7,334 nt of DNA from Dehalococcoidia bacterium (GTDB lineage: Bacteria; Chloroflexota; Dehalococcoidia; SHYD01; SHYC01). Made by a program: the position numbers and the translations under genes. Positions within the stretch are counted from its first letter, which is position 1; each line of letters starts with the position of its first letter. The notes below the pieces were generated by a model, which had not been told where the DNA came from, searched no databases, and saw only the letters and a program-made list of their open reading frames with translations. Positions 6,667 through 7,334 of this stretch are shown here, piece after piece. The stretch covers positions 1 through 7,334 of the forward strand of contig JAENIT010000045.1 in assembly GCA_016844365.1 (NCBI GenBank), written 5' to 3'.

Positions 6667-6891
6667 ATGGATAAAGAAGCGCGTATAGCCAGGAGTAACA
6701 AATTAAGCATCCTGTGGCGAGGCGGTCAGGAGGGTTGGTACCTCCTGGCCGCCTTATTTGGCGTAGGAGGCGTCCTAATAGCAGCGGGAGGTCTGGCTCC
6801 AACGTTTGGCCTCTTGACTCTCCTGCTCTCTAGCGTATGCTTCGGCATAGGTGTGCTCATGCACAGCGTCCCCCAAGAGCCAGACGGCTAG
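6667..6891 (+). CDS. Small two-TM membrane protein of unknown function, 74 aa
   Basis: ATG 6667 follows AGGGAGG (6651-6657) by nine bases, and the gene starts 25 bases after the six-TM gene ends, so the two are probably cotranscribed. A basic N-terminus (1-18) precedes two Gly/Leu-rich hydrophobic helices (about 24-43 and 46-66), and a short polar tail ends the protein. There are no recognisable catalytic residues; the single Cys is in the second helix. It could be a small accessory subunit of the preceding membrane protein, which is an inference from position and size. It is the last gene before the hairpin at 6912-6945. Confidence 0.75.
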   Translation: MDKEARIARSNKLSILWRGGQEGWYLLAALFGVGGVLIAAGGLAPTFGLLTLLLSSVCFGIGVLMHSVPQEPDG

Positions 6892-6911
6892 GCTCAATAA
6901 CCTGGCACATA

Positions 6912-6949
6912 CTAGTATAGGCTTCCTCAGGGAGGCCTATACTAGCTTT
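6912..6949 (+). terminator. Long hairpin, probable terminator of the signalling operon
   Basis: CTAGTATAGGC (6912-6922) pairs with GCCTATACTAG (6935-6945). The stem continues inwards with a T-G wobble and three more pairs, giving about 15 bp around a TCAG loop (6927-6930). It is followed by CTTT only. It lies 21 bases after the stop of the small membrane protein. The weak U-tract leaves open a role as a transcript-end stabiliser or a bidirectional terminator. Confidence 0.65.
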
Positions 6950-6964
6950 AGGGGCAGGTCGCTC

Positions 6965-7002
6965 CTACCCCTTTGGGTAGGTGAAAACTACCCATAATAG
7001 GG
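6965..7002 (+). promoter_or_regulatory. CTACCC/GGGTAG operator-like element, copy B
   Basis: The palindrome CTACCC-CTTT-GGGTAG (6965-6980) is followed by GTGAAAA and a second CTACCC (6988-6993), then ATAATAGGG. It matches copy A at 195-234 in order and nearly in spacing: the TACCC-to-TACCC distance is 23 bases here and 24 there. Two of the half-sites (6966-6972 and 6989-6995) fit the NarL heptamer TACYYMT exactly. It lies about 90-120 bases before the radical SAM ATG, a position suited to activation. Binding by the regulator at 3296-3955 is an inference. Confidence 0.5.
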
Positions 7003-7003
7003 G

Positions 7004-7017
7004 GGTGCATTTGCACC
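7004..7017. repeat. 14-base inverted repeat GGTGCA-TT-TGCACC
   Basis: A perfect palindrome with 6-base arms, immediately after copy B and 71 bases before the radical SAM start codon. It may be a second operator in the same promoter region. Confidence 0.35.
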
Positions 7018-7035
7018 ATATTAGTTATGATTGCT

Positions 7036-7063
7036 TTGAGAGTTTAGTAAAGAGCAATAGAAA
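7036..7063 (+). promoter_or_regulatory. Weak promoter candidate for the radical SAM gene
   Basis: TTGAGA (7036-7041) and TAGAAA (7058-7063) are separated by 16 bases in an AT-rich stretch just after the palindromes. Both are partial consensus matches. The position would leave a leader of about 20 bases before the ATG at 7089. Confidence 0.2.
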
Positions 7064-7088
7064 TATTAGGTCTGATAGGGAGAGAATC

Positions 7089-7334
7089 ATGCTAGGAGTA
7101 TCACGACTTCTTTGCGGAGTTACCACCGAGACGGACCATCTCAGATATGGGCGCGAGCTACGGGACCCCCTAGCTCGTCGCCCCGTGGTGGTTTGGACCA
7201 CCACTCGCCGATGCAACCTCCATTGCATGCACTGCTATGCCGACTCCTTTGATCGATCATACCCCGATGAGCTAACAACTCAGCGGGCGAAAGAGATGCT
7301 AACTGACCTGGCGGAGTTCGGGGTGCCGGTGTTG
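7089..7334 (+). CDS. Radical SAM enzyme of alternative haem / haem d1 biosynthesis, AhbC-like (5' part only)
   Basis: The ORF starts at ATG 7089 after a purine-rich AGGGAGAG (7077-7084) and is open to the window edge, giving 82 residues. Residues 42-49 read CNLHCMHC, the CxxxCxxC motif (C42, C46, C49) that binds the 4Fe-4S cluster for S-adenosylmethionine cleavage. The leading segment (LRYGREL, then RPVVVWTTTRRCNLHC) is the pattern I associate with the AhbC/AhbD/NirJ group, which acts on sirohaem-derived tetrapyrroles. AhbC removes acetate side chains from 12,18-didecarboxysirohaem to give Fe-coproporphyrin III. The exact member cannot be fixed without the C-terminal half; a radical SAM maturase for a peptide is a lesser alternative. 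The gene lies in a separate transcription unit, behind a hairpin and its own regulatory region. Confidence 0.75.
   Translation, partial: MLGVSRLLCGVTTETDHLRYGRELRDPLARRPVVVWTTTRRCNLHCMHCYADSFDRSYPDELTTQRAKEMLTDLAEFGVPVL

Noticed and set aside
1..7334. CRISPR array, tRNA/rRNA genes, insertion sequences or phage genes
   Set aside because: No regularly spaced repeats, tRNA-like cloverleaf, transposase ORF with terminal repeats or phage proteins were seen.

Overview
The window looks like part of a bacterial chromosome of moderately high GC. It carries one compact plus-strand locus for signalling and redox, followed by the start of a haem-biosynthesis gene. A NarL/LuxR-type two-component pair, a CHASE2 adenylate cyclase, a PCYCGC lipoprotein and an AhbC-like radical SAM enzyme together would suit an anaerobic or facultative lineage such as Chloroflexota. 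No rRNA or marker gene is present, so this placement is an inference.

Layout. Positions 1-171 hold the tail of a short or broken ORF that ends at a strong hairpin (173-196). Positions 195-349 are a regulatory region with a CTACCC/GGGTAG repeat. Then come seven plus-strand genes: a membrane-anchored four-Cys protein resembling the TIGR04076 family (350-808), a PCYCGC lipoprotein (902-1354 if UGA is read through), a sensor histidine kinase (about 1387-3327), its NarL-type response regulator overlapping it by 32 bases (3296-3955), a CHASE2 class III adenylate cyclase (4018-5847), a six-TM protein of unknown function (5946-6641) and a 74-aa two-TM protein (6667-6891). A long hairpin (6912-6945) follows. 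After it, the CTACCC/GGGTAG element recurs (6965-7002), and then a radical SAM gene of the haem/haem d1 branch begins at 7089 and runs off the window.

Main result. The PCYCGC lipoprotein appears to stop at TGA 1220-1222, but the same frame stays open for 43 more codons. Those codons encode what I recognise as the normal C-terminal part of this family. The TGA falls exactly on the first Cys of the expected CxxC, so the protein would read U-G-T-C. This points to a selenocysteine-containing PCYCGC lipoprotein. A moderately convincing bacterial SECIS-like hairpin lies directly downstream. TGA is used as an ordinary stop by the histidine kinase gene, so the genetic code is not reassigned generally.

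How the genes may work together (inference). Two Cys-rich proteins at the membrane or outside it lie just upstream of, and probably in one transcript with, a membrane histidine kinase with an extracytoplasmic sensor region. Outputs would be a DNA-binding regulator and cAMP. The repeated CTACCC/GGGTAG element ahead of both the first gene and the radical SAM gene suggests shared transcriptional control, possibly by the regulator encoded here.
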